Source: Chromatiaceae bacterium
GTDB taxonomy: Bacteria; Pseudomonadota; Gammaproteobacteria; Chromatiales; Chromatiaceae
Reading direction: 5' to 3'
Assembly: GCA_013426805.1 (NCBI GenBank)
Contig: JACDZG010000036.1
Location: 1 to 57,870 of the forward strand
Length of the DNA stretch: 57,870 nt
Below are positions 35,790 to 44,623 of this stretch, piece after piece; position 1 is the stretch's first letter; every line of letters starts with the position of its first letter. The position numbers and the translations under genes are program-made. The notes beneath the pieces were generated by a model, which saw nothing but the letters and a program-made list of their open reading frames with translations, ran no database searches and had not been told where the DNA came from.

Positions 35790-38564
35790 ATGACACGCGA
35801 ACCGACGGAACGCTGGCACGACGAAGTTCCCGGAACCCGCTGGTTTCGGGCGGACCTGCACCTGCACACCCTGGACGACCCCACCGTTGCGTTGCCGTTG
35901 GGCATCGAAGGTGAGCGCGATGACCCCGCCGTGCTGCGCGCCTACGCGGAGCGGTTCCTGGATGCAGCGGTCGAGCAGGAAATCGAGGTCCTGGGGCTCA
36001 CTCCCCATGCGGCGTGCATCAATCACGGTGTGTCCGCTGCCTGGACGATCATCGAGACTTGGCAGAATGAGCGCCAAGTTTCCACCGGGCGTGCCTATCG
36101 AGACCTGATCTACGCGGTCTATCCGGGCTTTGAACCAAATTTTGCCGATGGCACCAAGGGCATCCATCTGCTCTTTCTCTTCGACCCCACCGTCGGGAAA
36201 CGCCGCTACCTCGATGCTTTTAATGGGATCATGGGCGCGCGCCCCGCCTACGAACACACGAGACTCAACTTGGTTTCGAAGCGCCCCGCCGATGCCTTCA
36301 AGGAGTTGGATGCGCCAAAGGCGGTCGGCAAGCGCAACTACATTGTCATTGCCGCGCATCCGCTCCGCGAGAACGGACTGTTGTCACGCCCTGACCACTA
36401 CATCGCGGATCTCGCTGAAGGCCGTATTCATGCCGCCGAGTTGCGGCGGGACAAGACGCTCGACGAAGATCTGACCGAAAGCCGCAAGCTGCGGTACGCT
36501 TTCGAGAAGACGCGTATTGCCCTCTACCATACCAGCGATGCCATCAAACTGGCCGACCCCGGCACGGCGCCCACCGAACGGGCGCTCGGCCACCGCTTTG
36601 TGCTTCTGAAGCTCGCCAGTCCGACCCTGGAGGCCTTGCGCCAAGCCTTTCTGGGTCGGGACTCCAGGTTGCGCATTCCGTATGTGAGGGACGCGGCCGG
36701 CCAGTTCGTCCTGGACCCCACGCTGCCGGTGCCCGTACCCCAGGGGCCTGACGCCAGGCCCTGGATCCGCGAGATTCGCGTAACGGGCGGCACCTCCTTT
36801 CTGCGCGACCAGAGGTTCCGATTGAGCCCTGATCTCACCTGCATCATCGGCGGCAGCATGACCGGCAAGTCGACCCTGCTCGACGGGTTGAGGCTGACCT
36901 GCGGTGGCGAGCCGGCGATGCCGGACGGAACCACCACGCTCGGGCGGGACGCGCTGGCGCGGGCGCGGGAACGCTTTCTGTCGGGAGGGACCCGGGTCGC
37001 ACTGGAGAGTCCGGCCGGTGATCTCGCACGGCCGGTCGAGGAGCGGTTCGCCCCTCGCTTTTTCTCTCAGGGTGAACTCAAGTCCCTGGCCAATGACGAC
37101 GACGGTATCGAACACCTGCTGTTTCATCTCGTCCCAGGGCGCGGCACGGCGTTGCTCGCTCAGCGCGATCAGCTCCGGGATCTGGATCGGCACCTTGCCG
37201 ACGCGGTCCCGCGGCTGACCCGTCTCCAGGAGCAGGTCGCGGCGGTTGAACAGGAGTACCAGCGCACCGCCGCCGCCCGCGCGGCGATGAAACAGTTCGC
37301 GCAAGCCGGCACCGCGGCCTTGCCGCCCGCTCAGCAAGATGCGGCACGGGCAAAGACCTTCGCGTCCGACGTGCGCGACCAAGCCGAGCGCGCCCGTGAG
37401 CTGGCGGAGGCAATTGATGCGCTGAGTCTGCCGGTGTTCAACAGCCCGGAGCTCACCGCGTGCCTTTCCCCACCGGTGCGGGAGCACACAGCCGACGCGG
37501 CTTCACTGTTGAACAGGGCCAAGACGCAGGCAGCGGCGATCTTGGCATCCTTGGAATCTATTGGTGAGATTGCCAACGCAACCGAGACCGCGGCAACAAT
37601 TCGCCTGGCACTGTTGACCGCACAGGTTCAGGCCGCCTTGGTCGCTGCCGGGCGTAGCGCCGGCGATCTGAACCAGTTTGATGCCTATGCAAAAACCGCT
37701 CAGCACTACGACAGCTTTCGGGCCGCGCTCCAAGGAAAACAGGAGGAACTCAACAAGGCACAGGATGCAGCCAACGCCGACCTGGCCGACCGGGATGCGT
37801 TGGTGACCGCCCATCGCGCTGCCATGACCCAGGTTTGCGTCGAGGTGGAGGCCAGATTCGCGGGCCGGGTGCTGGTAGCCATCGATCCGGAGGGGAGACG
37901 CGGCCCCCTGGAGTCCTGGGTGCTTGGATTGCGCAATCAGGGGATCACCCGTTGGTGGAACAGCGGTGGCGCGCGGTCGACCACGCCGAGGACGCTACGC
38001 ACCGTCATTGAAGCCTTCACCAAGCCGGACCCGGCGACTGCGCAGAGACAGGTCAAGGCGCTCGGGATGTCCGATGCCGTGGCAACATCCTTCTTCGAGC
38101 AGATCGCCCCACGGGCGCGCCAGTTGGAGGTTTGCGCATTGCGATGCCCTGACCGTTATCGCATCCGCTGGGTAGAGGACGGTGAGCCGAAGGACCTGAG
38201 CGTCCTGTCCGGAGGGCGCCGGGTCGCGGTGCTGCTCTCGCTGATCCTGGAGAGCGATGATCCCACGCCGCTGTTCGTCGACCAACCCGAGGATGAGTTG
38301 GATAACCGCTTCCTGAACGAGACCATCATCCCGGCGCTGCACCGACTCAAAGGCAAGCGACAGGTCGTCTTTGCCACGCACAACGCGAACCTGGTAGTCA
38401 ATGGCGACGCGGATCAGGTCATCGCCCTGGAAGCGGACGCGGAACATGGCCGGGTCGATGCCGCTGGCGCCATTGAGGATGACGCGATCCGTAATGCCAT
38501 CGTCCGCACCCTCGACGGCGGCGCCGCGGCGTTCCGTCTGCGCCGCAAGAAGTACGGCTATTAG
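35790..38564 (+). CDS. TrlF-family PHP-SMC ATPase (Ppl-like defence protein)
   Basis: 924 residues from the ATG at 35790; an upstream in-frame extension to 35622 lacks conserved content. The N-terminal PHP phosphoesterase domain (about 15-300) has WFRADLHLHTLDD, LGLTPHAACIN and VIAAHPLRENG. An SMC/ABC-type ATPase follows: CIIGGSMTGKSTLLDGL (Walker A, about 405), a long coiled coil (about 500-760), LSVLSGGRR (signature), LFVDQPEDELDN (Walker B) and FATHNANL (H-loop). This layout is that of TrlF-family ATPases and of the PHP-ATPase defence protein known as Ppl, which acts alone against phage. Here it is coupled to a second gene after 9 bp. Confidence 0.85.
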   Translation: MTREPTERWHDEVPGTRWFRADLHLHTLDDPTVALPLGIEGERDDPAVLRAYAERFLDAAVEQEIEVLGLTPHAACINHGVSAAWTIIETWQNERQVSTGRAYRDLIYAVYPGFEPNFADGTKGIHLLFLFDPTVGKRRYLDAFNGIMGARPAYEHTRLNLVSKRPADAFKELDAPKAVGKRNYIVIAAHPLRENGLLSRPDHYIADLAEGRIHAAELRRDKTLDEDLTESRKLRYAFEKTRIALYHTSDAIKLADPGTAPTERALGHRFVLLKLASPTLEALRQAFLGRDSRLRIPYVRDAAGQFVLDPTLPVPVPQGPDARPWIREIRVTGGTSFLRDQRFRLSPDLTCIIGGSMTGKSTLLDGLRLTCGGEPAMPDGTTTLGRDALARARERFLSGGTRVALESPAGDLARPVEERFAPRFFSQGELKSLANDDDGIEHLLFHLVPGRGTALLAQRDQLRDLDRHLADAVPRLTRLQEQVAAVEQEYQRTAAARAAMKQFAQAGTAALPPAQQDAARAKTFASDVRDQAERARELAEAIDALSLPVFNSPELTACLSPPVREHTADAASLLNRAKTQAAAILASLESIGEIANATETAATIRLALLTAQVQAALVAAGRSAGDLNQFDAYAKTAQHYDSFRAALQGKQEELNKAQDAANADLADRDALVTAHRAAMTQVCVEVEARFAGRVLVAIDPEGRRGPLESWVLGLRNQGITRWWNSGGARSTTPRTLRTVIEAFTKPDPATAQRQVKALGMSDAVATSFFEQIAPRARQLEVCALRCPDRYRIRWVEDGEPKDLSVLSGGRRVAVLLSLILESDDPTPLFVDQPEDELDNRFLNETIIPALHRLKGKRQVVFATHNANLVVNGDADQVIALEADAEHGRVDAAGAIEDDAIRNAIVRTLDGGAAAFRLRRKKYGY

Positions 38565-38573
38565 GAGACTCTC

Positions 38574-39797
38574 GTGGACTGGATCGACGTGCTTCAGAGA
38601 ATCCAGGTAGGTGAAGACGCCCAAACCGAGTTGGGGCGCTTTCGCTCCTTCGGCGACAAGGATTGGCAGGAGGCGGTCTGTGCCTTTGCCAATACGGAAG
38701 GCGGGCTCGTCATCCTCGGCGTTACCGACGACCGGGCGATCGACGGTGTGCCCATGGACCCGAAGGAGGTGCAGGAGCGCCTCAGCAATGCCCTGCACAA
38801 CACGTTCAACGCCCCGATTCAGGCTCGCTTGGGATATCACCAGGACCCAAGCGGATGGGTCCACTGGATTGAGGTCGCTCGCGTCCGTGGCCCTGAGCCG
38901 CTCCGGCATAAGGGCCGCGTGCTCGTTCGCGGGAATCGCGGGAACCGCGAGCCCTCAGCGACCGAGTTGCAGGAGCTATACAACACCTTTGGCCTGGTCT
39001 TCACCGAGGAGCGCGTCGTCCCGGGCACCGACGCCGACGCGATCGACGCCGGGGCATTCCGGGCTTACATGCGGCGGCGGGGCGTGGACCTCGATGGAGA
39101 GCAGCTACCGCTGGAGGTGGATCTGTTCAACCGGGAGATCCTTGACCGCGACTTCAACGGCGATTTACGGGCGACCCTGTTCGGGTTGATGTGCTTCGGC
39201 AAGGCCCCTCAGCAGACCGCCCCGACGCGCAACCTCTGGATCGACTTAGTTGCTTACACCGGCATCGACCGGGGGGACGCGGTCATGCTCGCCGGCGAGG
39301 GGCGTGGCCGATTGGAGGAGCAGGTCGCGCACGCCGAGGCATGGCTCAAAATCCTCGGGCGCCATGAGCGCTATGCCGGGATGCAGCGTGCGGATTTGTG
39401 GCCGGTACCGCTGGCCGCCTTCCGGGAGTGCGTCGTCAATGCCGTGGCGCACCGGGACTACGCAATTCTCGGTTCGCGGATACTGGTTGAGGTCTTTGAC
39501 GACCGGATCGTCATCACCAGCCCCGGCGCCTTGCCGAAACACAAAAGGCCTGAATCGGTACTCGCCGGCGGCACGCCACGCTCACGCAATGAGTCGATGG
39601 CGAGCTTCCTGTTCGATCTCGGTCTGATGGAGCAGCGCGGCAGCGGCTATCCGCGTATCACCCGGGCGATGCGGCAATTCAACGGGACCGCCCCTCACCT
39701 GGAGCAGGACCGCGAAGAACGCTGGGTTCGGGTGACGCTGTGGCGGACCCCGCCGGAGGCGGTCATACCGAACGACGCCATGCCAGCCGCGCAATGA
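38574..39797 (+). CDS. Schlafen/AlbA_2-type ATP-binding protein, partner of the PHP-SMC ATPase
   Basis: 407 residues, GTG start with TAGGAGA 6 bp ahead, 9 bp after the previous stop. The N-terminal AlbA_2 (Schlafen-like) domain contains AVCAFANTEGGLVILGVTDD, though the usual E-x-K before it is replaced by ELGRF. The C-terminal half is the ATPase-like fold often paired with it: FRECVVNAVAHRDYAI, DDRIVITSPGALP and GLMEQRGSGYPRI. Family members include nucleic-acid-binding regulators and Schlafen-type nucleases. The close spacing implies a joint role with the upstream ATPase. Confidence 0.8.
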   Translation: MDWIDVLQRIQVGEDAQTELGRFRSFGDKDWQEAVCAFANTEGGLVILGVTDDRAIDGVPMDPKEVQERLSNALHNTFNAPIQARLGYHQDPSGWVHWIEVARVRGPEPLRHKGRVLVRGNRGNREPSATELQELYNTFGLVFTEERVVPGTDADAIDAGAFRAYMRRRGVDLDGEQLPLEVDLFNREILDRDFNGDLRATLFGLMCFGKAPQQTAPTRNLWIDLVAYTGIDRGDAVMLAGEGRGRLEEQVAHAEAWLKILGRHERYAGMQRADLWPVPLAAFRECVVNAVAHRDYAILGSRILVEVFDDRIVITSPGALPKHKRPESVLAGGTPRSRNESMASFLFDLGLMEQRGSGYPRITRAMRQFNGTAPHLEQDREERWVRVTLWRTPPEAVIPNDAMPAAQ

Positions 39798-40189
39798 TGG
39801 TGCCAAACGGGTTGCTCGCACTGACACCGATTCAATACAACCAGGCGACCGGGGACCCAGGGGCAAACCGTTCTAGCCAACATTCGATGATTCATCGTGC
39901 CGCTGTCCTCGACTCTGGATAATGTCCGGCCGCTCGGGTATTAAGCGTGTGGGTCCCCCCTGCCCGAGAGCGCATGCGTGAATCCGCGCGAAGTCATCGT
40001 CGAACGTATGATGATTTTGAAAGTGACAAGCCAGAGCGGCGGCATCCCGGAATCGGTTGACGGTGACGTTCGCCCAAGAATATGGTTCCGTTCGCTCGCG
40101 ATGCGGCGGTTTGCAGGATTTGCCATCAGTGTCCGTTGCGCACCGCATCCGCCGGGTTGGCGCCGGCTGAAAGCCGACGCTAGAGGAGG
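39798..40189. other. Intergenic stretch
   Basis: No supported gene. Short open frames on both strands (for example 39873-40148 minus and 39978-40193 plus) have no family features. It separates the defence operon from the convergent secreted-protein gene. I see no terminator with a T-run. Confidence 0.5.
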
Positions 40190-41938
40190 CTAGAAGTCCA
40201 ACCGATTGACCTCCGCCTGGGTCGCGCTATCCTTGATCAGGACCTGAACTCCACCCGCCGCCGACACACCGAGCACGGCCACTTCCGGACTGCCGTTGCC
40301 GTTCATATCCGGAAGCGCCGCCAGGTCCAGTGGGGCGAGGTGATCGAACCAGAGGTTACGCACCAAGGCACCGGTCACCGCATCGCGCAGTTCGGTCTTG
40401 AGCTGATTGCCGGCGTCGTGGCCCAGCACCGCCAGCTCGGCGACCCCATTGGCGTTGAGGTCAGGCAGCGCGGCCATTTGGTGCGGCGTGAAATTCCGGT
40501 TGTAGAAAACGAACCCGAGTTGAACCGCCGTGCCCGCATCCGCGGTCTTGACCAGGACCGCTCCCCCGCGACCCCGCCCCAGCACCGCGACTTCCGGGGT
40601 GCCGTTGCCGTTGGCGTCCGGCAACTCGGCCAAGTTCAGCGGGGTGGTCCATTTCGGCGACCACAGCACCTTGACCAGGGCCGCGCCGGCGCTGTCACGC
40701 AGTTCGACCCGCGGCTGACCCTCGCTATTCACCCCCAGTACGGCGAGTTCCGCGGCACCGTTGCCGTTGGCGTCGGCGACCGCGGCGAAATCCACGGGTT
40801 GGAACGTCTTGGCGAAGAACACTTTCCCCAGCCCGGCGCCGGTGGCGGCGTCCTTGATCTCGGCGGCAATCGCGCCGTTACCGGCGTTGATGCCGAGTAC
40901 CGCCAGTGCCGCGGCGCCGTTGCCGTTGCGATTGGGGAGCACCGCCAGCCGCTGGGGTGCGAAGAGGGGGTTGAAGGCAACCGCGCTCAGCCGCTCGCCG
41001 GTAAGGGTGTCGCGCACTTCGACCTGGACGCTGCCGTTCGCGGCATGGCGGCCCAGCAGGGCCAATTCCGGGGCGCCATTGGCGTTCTGGTCGGGGACTA
41101 CGGCGAGGTCCAGGGGCGCATACCCTTGATCGAATAGGAGGGTCTGGATCAGGGTCCCGGTGGTGGCCTGTTTGATCTGGGCGGTCACCGTCCCCGCCGC
41201 GGCATCGGCGAACAAGACTGCAAGGTGCTGGGTGCCGTCGCCCATTAGATCGCCGAGAGCGGCGAGCCAGGGCAAGGCCGCCACGGGTGCCGCGGTTACG
41301 ACCACATTGTCGAAGCGGGCCTTTGACTCCCAAATTGTATGCAGTCCGATGCCGCCGTAAGGCAGCGGATCGGGGTCGATCACGTCGAAGACGGACTCGC
41401 CGTTAACGGACAACGAGAGACGTCCGCCCTTGAGGGATATGGTAAGCGCCGCTGGACCAGCGGGTGGGTTCCAGCGACCCCTGTAAAGTTCCACCGACCT
41501 GCCGTGGAAGCGACTGAGCGCGATGGCGGGTTCCCAGGGCGCGCCTACGAACTCCAATTGATATGCACTGCCCGAGGAGCCGGCAGACGATCGGTCGAAC
41601 CCGTTCGATCGCAGCACGATGTTGTAATGCTTCCATCCCGTGCCGGGAACGAATTCGGCGTCCAGGGATACGTCATAATCCGTCCAAGCGGTGTCGCCGT
41701 CATGGACGACGGCGAGGGCGTCACGTGGCCAGCCGTCAGTATCCTGGCTATAGAGCCAACCGTCGACGACGCGCTGGCAACACCATTTGCTCACCCATGC
41801 CGGATCCCAAGTCCCTCCGGAGAAATCGTCCTCGAACAAGACGGTCTGACTTCGCGCGGCTGGAGACATGGTCGCGACCGCGATAACCAGGGTAATCAGC
41901 AGTCGGTTCATTGATTTACGAACATTTCGCATTCGCAT
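40190..41938 (-). CDS. Secreted protein with a lectin-like domain and FG-GAP-like repeats
   Basis: About 582 residues if started at 41938; starts at 41977, 41932 and 41911 are also in frame and none has a strong ribosome site. A signal peptide (RLLITLVIAVATMSPAARSQ) is cleaved before QTVLFEDDFSG. Residues about 35-215 look like a concanavalin/LamG-like beta-sandwich (GGIGLHTIWESKARFDNVVV). The remainder holds seven to eight repeats of about 48 residues built on LPDxNGNGxPELAVLG, a calcium-binding FG-GAP-like pattern suggesting a beta-propeller. Probably an extracellular adhesin or carbohydrate-binding protein. Confidence 0.72.
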   Translation of the reverse strand: MRMRNVRKSMNRLLITLVIAVATMSPAARSQTVLFEDDFSGGTWDPAWVSKWCCQRVVDGWLYSQDTDGWPRDALAVVHDGDTAWTDYDVSLDAEFVPGTGWKHYNIVLRSNGFDRSSAGSSGSAYQLEFVGAPWEPAIALSRFHGRSVELYRGRWNPPAGPAALTISLKGGRLSLSVNGESVFDVIDPDPLPYGGIGLHTIWESKARFDNVVVTAAPVAALPWLAALGDLMGDGTQHLAVLFADAAAGTVTAQIKQATTGTLIQTLLFDQGYAPLDLAVVPDQNANGAPELALLGRHAANGSVQVEVRDTLTGERLSAVAFNPLFAPQRLAVLPNRNGNGAAALAVLGINAGNGAIAAEIKDAATGAGLGKVFFAKTFQPVDFAAVADANGNGAAELAVLGVNSEGQPRVELRDSAGAALVKVLWSPKWTTPLNLAELPDANGNGTPEVAVLGRGRGGAVLVKTADAGTAVQLGFVFYNRNFTPHQMAALPDLNANGVAELAVLGHDAGNQLKTELRDAVTGALVRNLWFDHLAPLDLAALPDMNGNGSPEVAVLGVSAAGGVQVLIKDSATQAEVNRLDF

Positions 41939-42021
41939 TGCTTGTTTGATCTCCGCTCTCCGTTGGGCTTTCGCCATCTGCTGGAAAAGTAGCGCTCGAC
42001 TGAGCGCGGGACGGTTACCTG

Positions 42022-43035
42022 CTAGCCGCCGGTCGCGTTCATGTGCCGCAGAATCAGCGGATGGCCATTCAAGGCAAACTCGTGTCCGCGCGGCTTGATG
42101 GACATAGCGCCGAGAATGGCCTGTTTGACCCGCGCATCATCGGTCGGATTGGCACGCAGCGCGCGGCGCAGGTCGACCGAGTGGTCCTGCCCGAGACACA
42201 GCAGCAGCCGCCCCTCGGCGGTGACCCGTACCCGGTTGCAGTCTCCGCAGAAATTGTGGCTGTGCGGTGAGATGAAACCGACCCGCGTGTCGCCGCCCGC
42301 GATCCGGAAATACCGCGCCGGCCCGCCCGTGGACTCGGTGGTGGGGATCAGCTCCCAGTGACGCTCCAGGTCGCGGCGGATGGCGTCGCTGGAGTAATAG
42401 ACCGCGGCGCGGTCGTGATCGCCGATCGATCCGAGCGGCATCTCCTCAATGAAGCTGATATCCAGGCCCCGCGCAGCGGCAAAGCGCACCAGATCCGGTA
42501 CCTCGTCATGATTGCGGCCTTTGAGGATCACCGCGTTCAACTTCACCCGTTGGAAGCCCGCCGCCAGGGCCGCGTCGATCCCCGCCAGGGTCTTGTGCAG
42601 GTCGCCCAGGCGGGTGATGGCGTGGAAGCGCTCGGGGCGCAGTGAGTCGAGGCTGATGTTGATGCGGGTGACGCCCGCGGCTTTGAGCCCGGCGGCATGG
42701 CGGGCGAGTTGGGTGCCGTTGGTGGTCAGAGTGAGGTCGCGGACACCGGGCAGCACGCCGAGTTGCTCGAAGAGCCAGACCACGTTGCGCCGCACCAGGG
42801 GCTCACCGCCGGTCACCCGCAACTTCACTACCCCCAGTTCACTGAAGCAGCGCCCCAGTCGGGCCAGTTCCTCCAGCGTCAGAATCTGCTTGTGGGGCAC
42901 GAACGCCATGTCCTCCGCCATGCAGTAGAGGCAACGCAGGTCGCAGCGGTCGGTGACCGACAGGCGCACATAGGTGACCTGCCGACCGAAGCGATCGACG
43001 AGCTGGCTGGGCAGGGGCGCGGACTGGATGCTCAC
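42022..43035 (-). CDS. moaA: GTP 3',8-cyclase (molybdenum cofactor synthesis)
   Basis: 337 residues from a GTG at 43035 with AAGGAAAG ahead. Radical-SAM enzyme making the first molybdopterin intermediate from GTP. The N-terminal cluster is CDLRCLYCMAED (CxxxCxxC), SAM-binding VTGGEPLVRR, then NISLDSL; the C-terminal cluster is CGDCNRVRVTAEGRLLLC. The C-terminal Gly-Gly, needed for activity, is present (NATGG). It stands alone; the oxidoreductase fragment at 7574 is the only other molybdenum-related sequence in the window. Confidence 0.95.
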   Translation of the reverse strand: MSIQSAPLPSQLVDRFGRQVTYVRLSVTDRCDLRCLYCMAEDMAFVPHKQILTLEELARLGRCFSELGVVKLRVTGGEPLVRRNVVWLFEQLGVLPGVRDLTLTTNGTQLARHAAGLKAAGVTRINISLDSLRPERFHAITRLGDLHKTLAGIDAALAAGFQRVKLNAVILKGRNHDEVPDLVRFAAARGLDISFIEEMPLGSIGDHDRAAVYYSSDAIRRDLERHWELIPTTESTGGPARYFRIAGGDTRVGFISPHSHNFCGDCNRVRVTAEGRLLLCLGQDHSVDLRRALRANPTDDARVKQAILGAMSIKPRGHEFALNGHPLILRHMNATGG

Positions 43036-43499
43036 GCGGGTTCTTTCCTTCGCTGTGGATGACTTTGGAGGGGCCAATTCAGCCGCGAATGAACGCAACT
43101 CTTCGGACAAGGTAGCTTGTTGCGGACTGAAACGACACCCCGGCGAATCGATGGGAATTCGTCGGGCCAGGCGATCATCCGCATGGCCGCGGTGGCAGTC
43201 GACGGCCGTCCGGCCGCCGACATCTGCGTTGTGCACGGCGGTGCGTGCCGCGAGCCGACCTCCTGCTGCCCACGGAAGGGGTTCGGAGGCGCCCAGTCGG
43301 TCCGGGCGCCGGTTTCCTGGTCGACGGTGATCGTCGGGACGACCATCGCCCCGCAAGCACAATCAGAGCGATCCCGATGGTGCTTCGAGTCCCTGCCTGG
43401 CGGATTGATCCGCCAGGCATCGCCCTGGCCGACACCGACAGCCGAGCGGATCAAACGTGAGAAGGTTTGCTCGCTTGTCGAAGTGGCAATACCATATTT
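43036..43499. other. Intergenic stretch upstream of moaA
   Basis: No supported gene. It includes a 40-bp sequence at 43141-43180 that recurs at 44575-44614 (36 of 40 identical). Open frames on both strands show no family features. Confidence 0.5.
43141..43180. repeat. 40-bp direct repeat, left copy
   Basis: CGGCGAATCGATGGGAATTC and the following 20 bases match 44575-44614 at 36 of 40 positions in the same orientation. The two copies bracket the gene relic, the RAYT gene and its palindromes. Confidence 0.75.
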
Positions 43500-43735
43500 C
43501 ATCACGTCGGCGCCATCGCGGAGATCGAGAAGGCGCAAGAGCCGCCGCCGGCCGACGCCCTGGCCGAGCTGACAGCCAAGACACCGCCTGCCGGCAACGC
43601 GGATCAGCAGGCGGCCCGATACGCCTTTGCCCCGCTGACCGAGGGCATCAAGGGCCTGGTCAAGCAGATCGATCTGCTCTATAGGCTCGCCGCTCGCGCC
43701 GCGCAACTGGCCCAAGACCTCACTCGCGATGAGCC
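43500..43735 (+). pseudogene. 3'-end gene relic of unknown origin
   Basis: A coherent frame reads AIAEIEKAQEPPPADALAEL, then TPPAGNADQQAARYAFAPLT and EGIKGLVKQIDLLYRLAARA. It looks like the helical C-terminus of a larger protein, possibly of restriction-modification type, but I cannot assign it. There is no start codon with a ribosome site and no upstream coding sequence. Confidence 0.4.
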
Positions 43736-43736
43736 T

Positions 43737-43759
43737 GTAGGGGCGAATTCATTCGCCCC
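43737..43759. repeat. REP palindrome GTAGGGGCGAATTCATTCGC
   Basis: GGGGCGAATTCATTCGCCCC is a near-palindrome with a GTA head. It lies 49 bp upstream of the RAYT gene and recurs downstream at 44254-44556. Confidence 0.85.
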
Positions 43760-43807
43760 AATTCCCAAAATTGTGAGATCTCCCCACCAACCCTCCGACC
43801 CCAGCCC

Positions 43808-44257
43808 ATGCCACGTGACGATCTACTCAAAGGACGCTTCTCCTCCCCCGGTCACGTCTACCACGTCACGACCTGCACGGAAGCACGTAGGCCCTTGTTC
43901 CGCGATTTCTCCTGTGCAAGGTTGGTGGTAAAGGAGATGCAGGCACTAAACGACAGCGAAACACTGACATCACTTGCCTGGGTCATCATGCCGGACCATG
44001 TCCACTGGTTATTCCAGCTTGGGAACGACCGGACATTGTCGCACGCCATGAAGGGCTTCAAGGCCTCTTCGGCATTGAGTATCAACCGTTTCCTGAATCG
44101 CCGCGATCCAGTCTGGCAACGCGGATTCTACGATCATGCTCTGCGCCGGGAGGAGGATCTGCGCACCGTCGCGCGTTACATCGTCGGCAACCCGCTGCGC
44201 GCCGGCCTGGTCCAGCACATCGGAAACTATCCACTATGGGACGCCATCTGGCTGTAG
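43808..44257 (+). CDS. REP-associated tyrosine transposase (RAYT, Y1 family)
   Basis: 149 residues. A single-strand DNA transposase of the IS200-like Y1 HUH family that mobilises REP palindromes. Key features: GHVYHVTTCTEAR, the HUH pair in VIMPDHVHWLFQLG and the catalytic Tyr in TVARYIVGNPLRAGLV. Intact and of normal length. REP palindromes stand immediately upstream (43737-43759) and overlap its 3' end (from 44254), the expected arrangement of a RAYT and its own targets. Confidence 0.92.
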   Translation: MPRDDLLKGRFSSPGHVYHVTTCTEARRPLFRDFSCARLVVKEMQALNDSETLTSLAWVIMPDHVHWLFQLGNDRTLSHAMKGFKASSALSINRFLNRRDPVWQRGFYDHALRREEDLRTVARYIVGNPLRAGLVQHIGNYPLWDAIWL

Positions 44258-44556
44258 GGGCGAATTCATTCGCCCGGAATCCTGGATTTGACGACGGGGC
44301 GAATGAATTCGCCCCTACAAGGGTGCCGCGAGGCATCCCGGTCGTGCCCAGTGGCCTGCACCGCGAGACGGCCGCGCTGGTCGCCCGGATCGTAGGGGCG
44401 AATTCATTCGCCCGGAATCCTGGATTTGACGACGGGGCGAATGAATTCGCCCCTACAAGTGTGCCGCGAGGCATCCCGGTCGAACCCAGCGGCCTGCACC
44501 GCGAGACGGCCGTGCTGGTCGCCCGGATTGTCGGGGCGAATTCATTCGCCCGGATG
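44254..44556. repeat. 138-bp tandem repeat of paired REP palindromes
   Basis: Units begin at 44254, 44392 and 44530 (period 138 bp, the third truncated). Each unit has a head-to-tail REP pair GGGGCGAATTCATTCGCCC ... GGGGCGAATGAATTCGCCCC across a GGAATCCTGGATTTGACGAC spacer, followed by about 75 bp of non-palindromic DNA (GTGCCGCGAGGCATCCCGGT). Units 1 and 2 differ at only a few positions. The first unit overlaps the RAYT stop codon. Confidence 0.9.
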
Positions 44557-44574
44557 CCCCGGCATCCGCTGCAC

Positions 44575-44614
44575 CGGCGAATCGATGGGAGTACGCCGGG
44601 TCAGGCGATCATCC
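44575..44614. repeat. 40-bp direct repeat, right copy
   Basis: Counterpart of 43141-43180 (36 of 40 identical). It lies immediately after the truncated third REP unit and 9 bp before the end of the next gene. Confidence 0.75.
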
Positions 44615-44623
44615 GGCCTGCGG

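Noticed and set aside
43036-43715. 227-codon minus-strand frame upstream of moaA
   Set aside because: Overlaps a more coherent plus-strand relic and repeats; no family features.
44254-44556. Possible CRISPR array because of regular 138-bp repeats
   Set aside because: Units are nearly identical throughout, with no unique spacers; they are REP pairs beside a RAYT.
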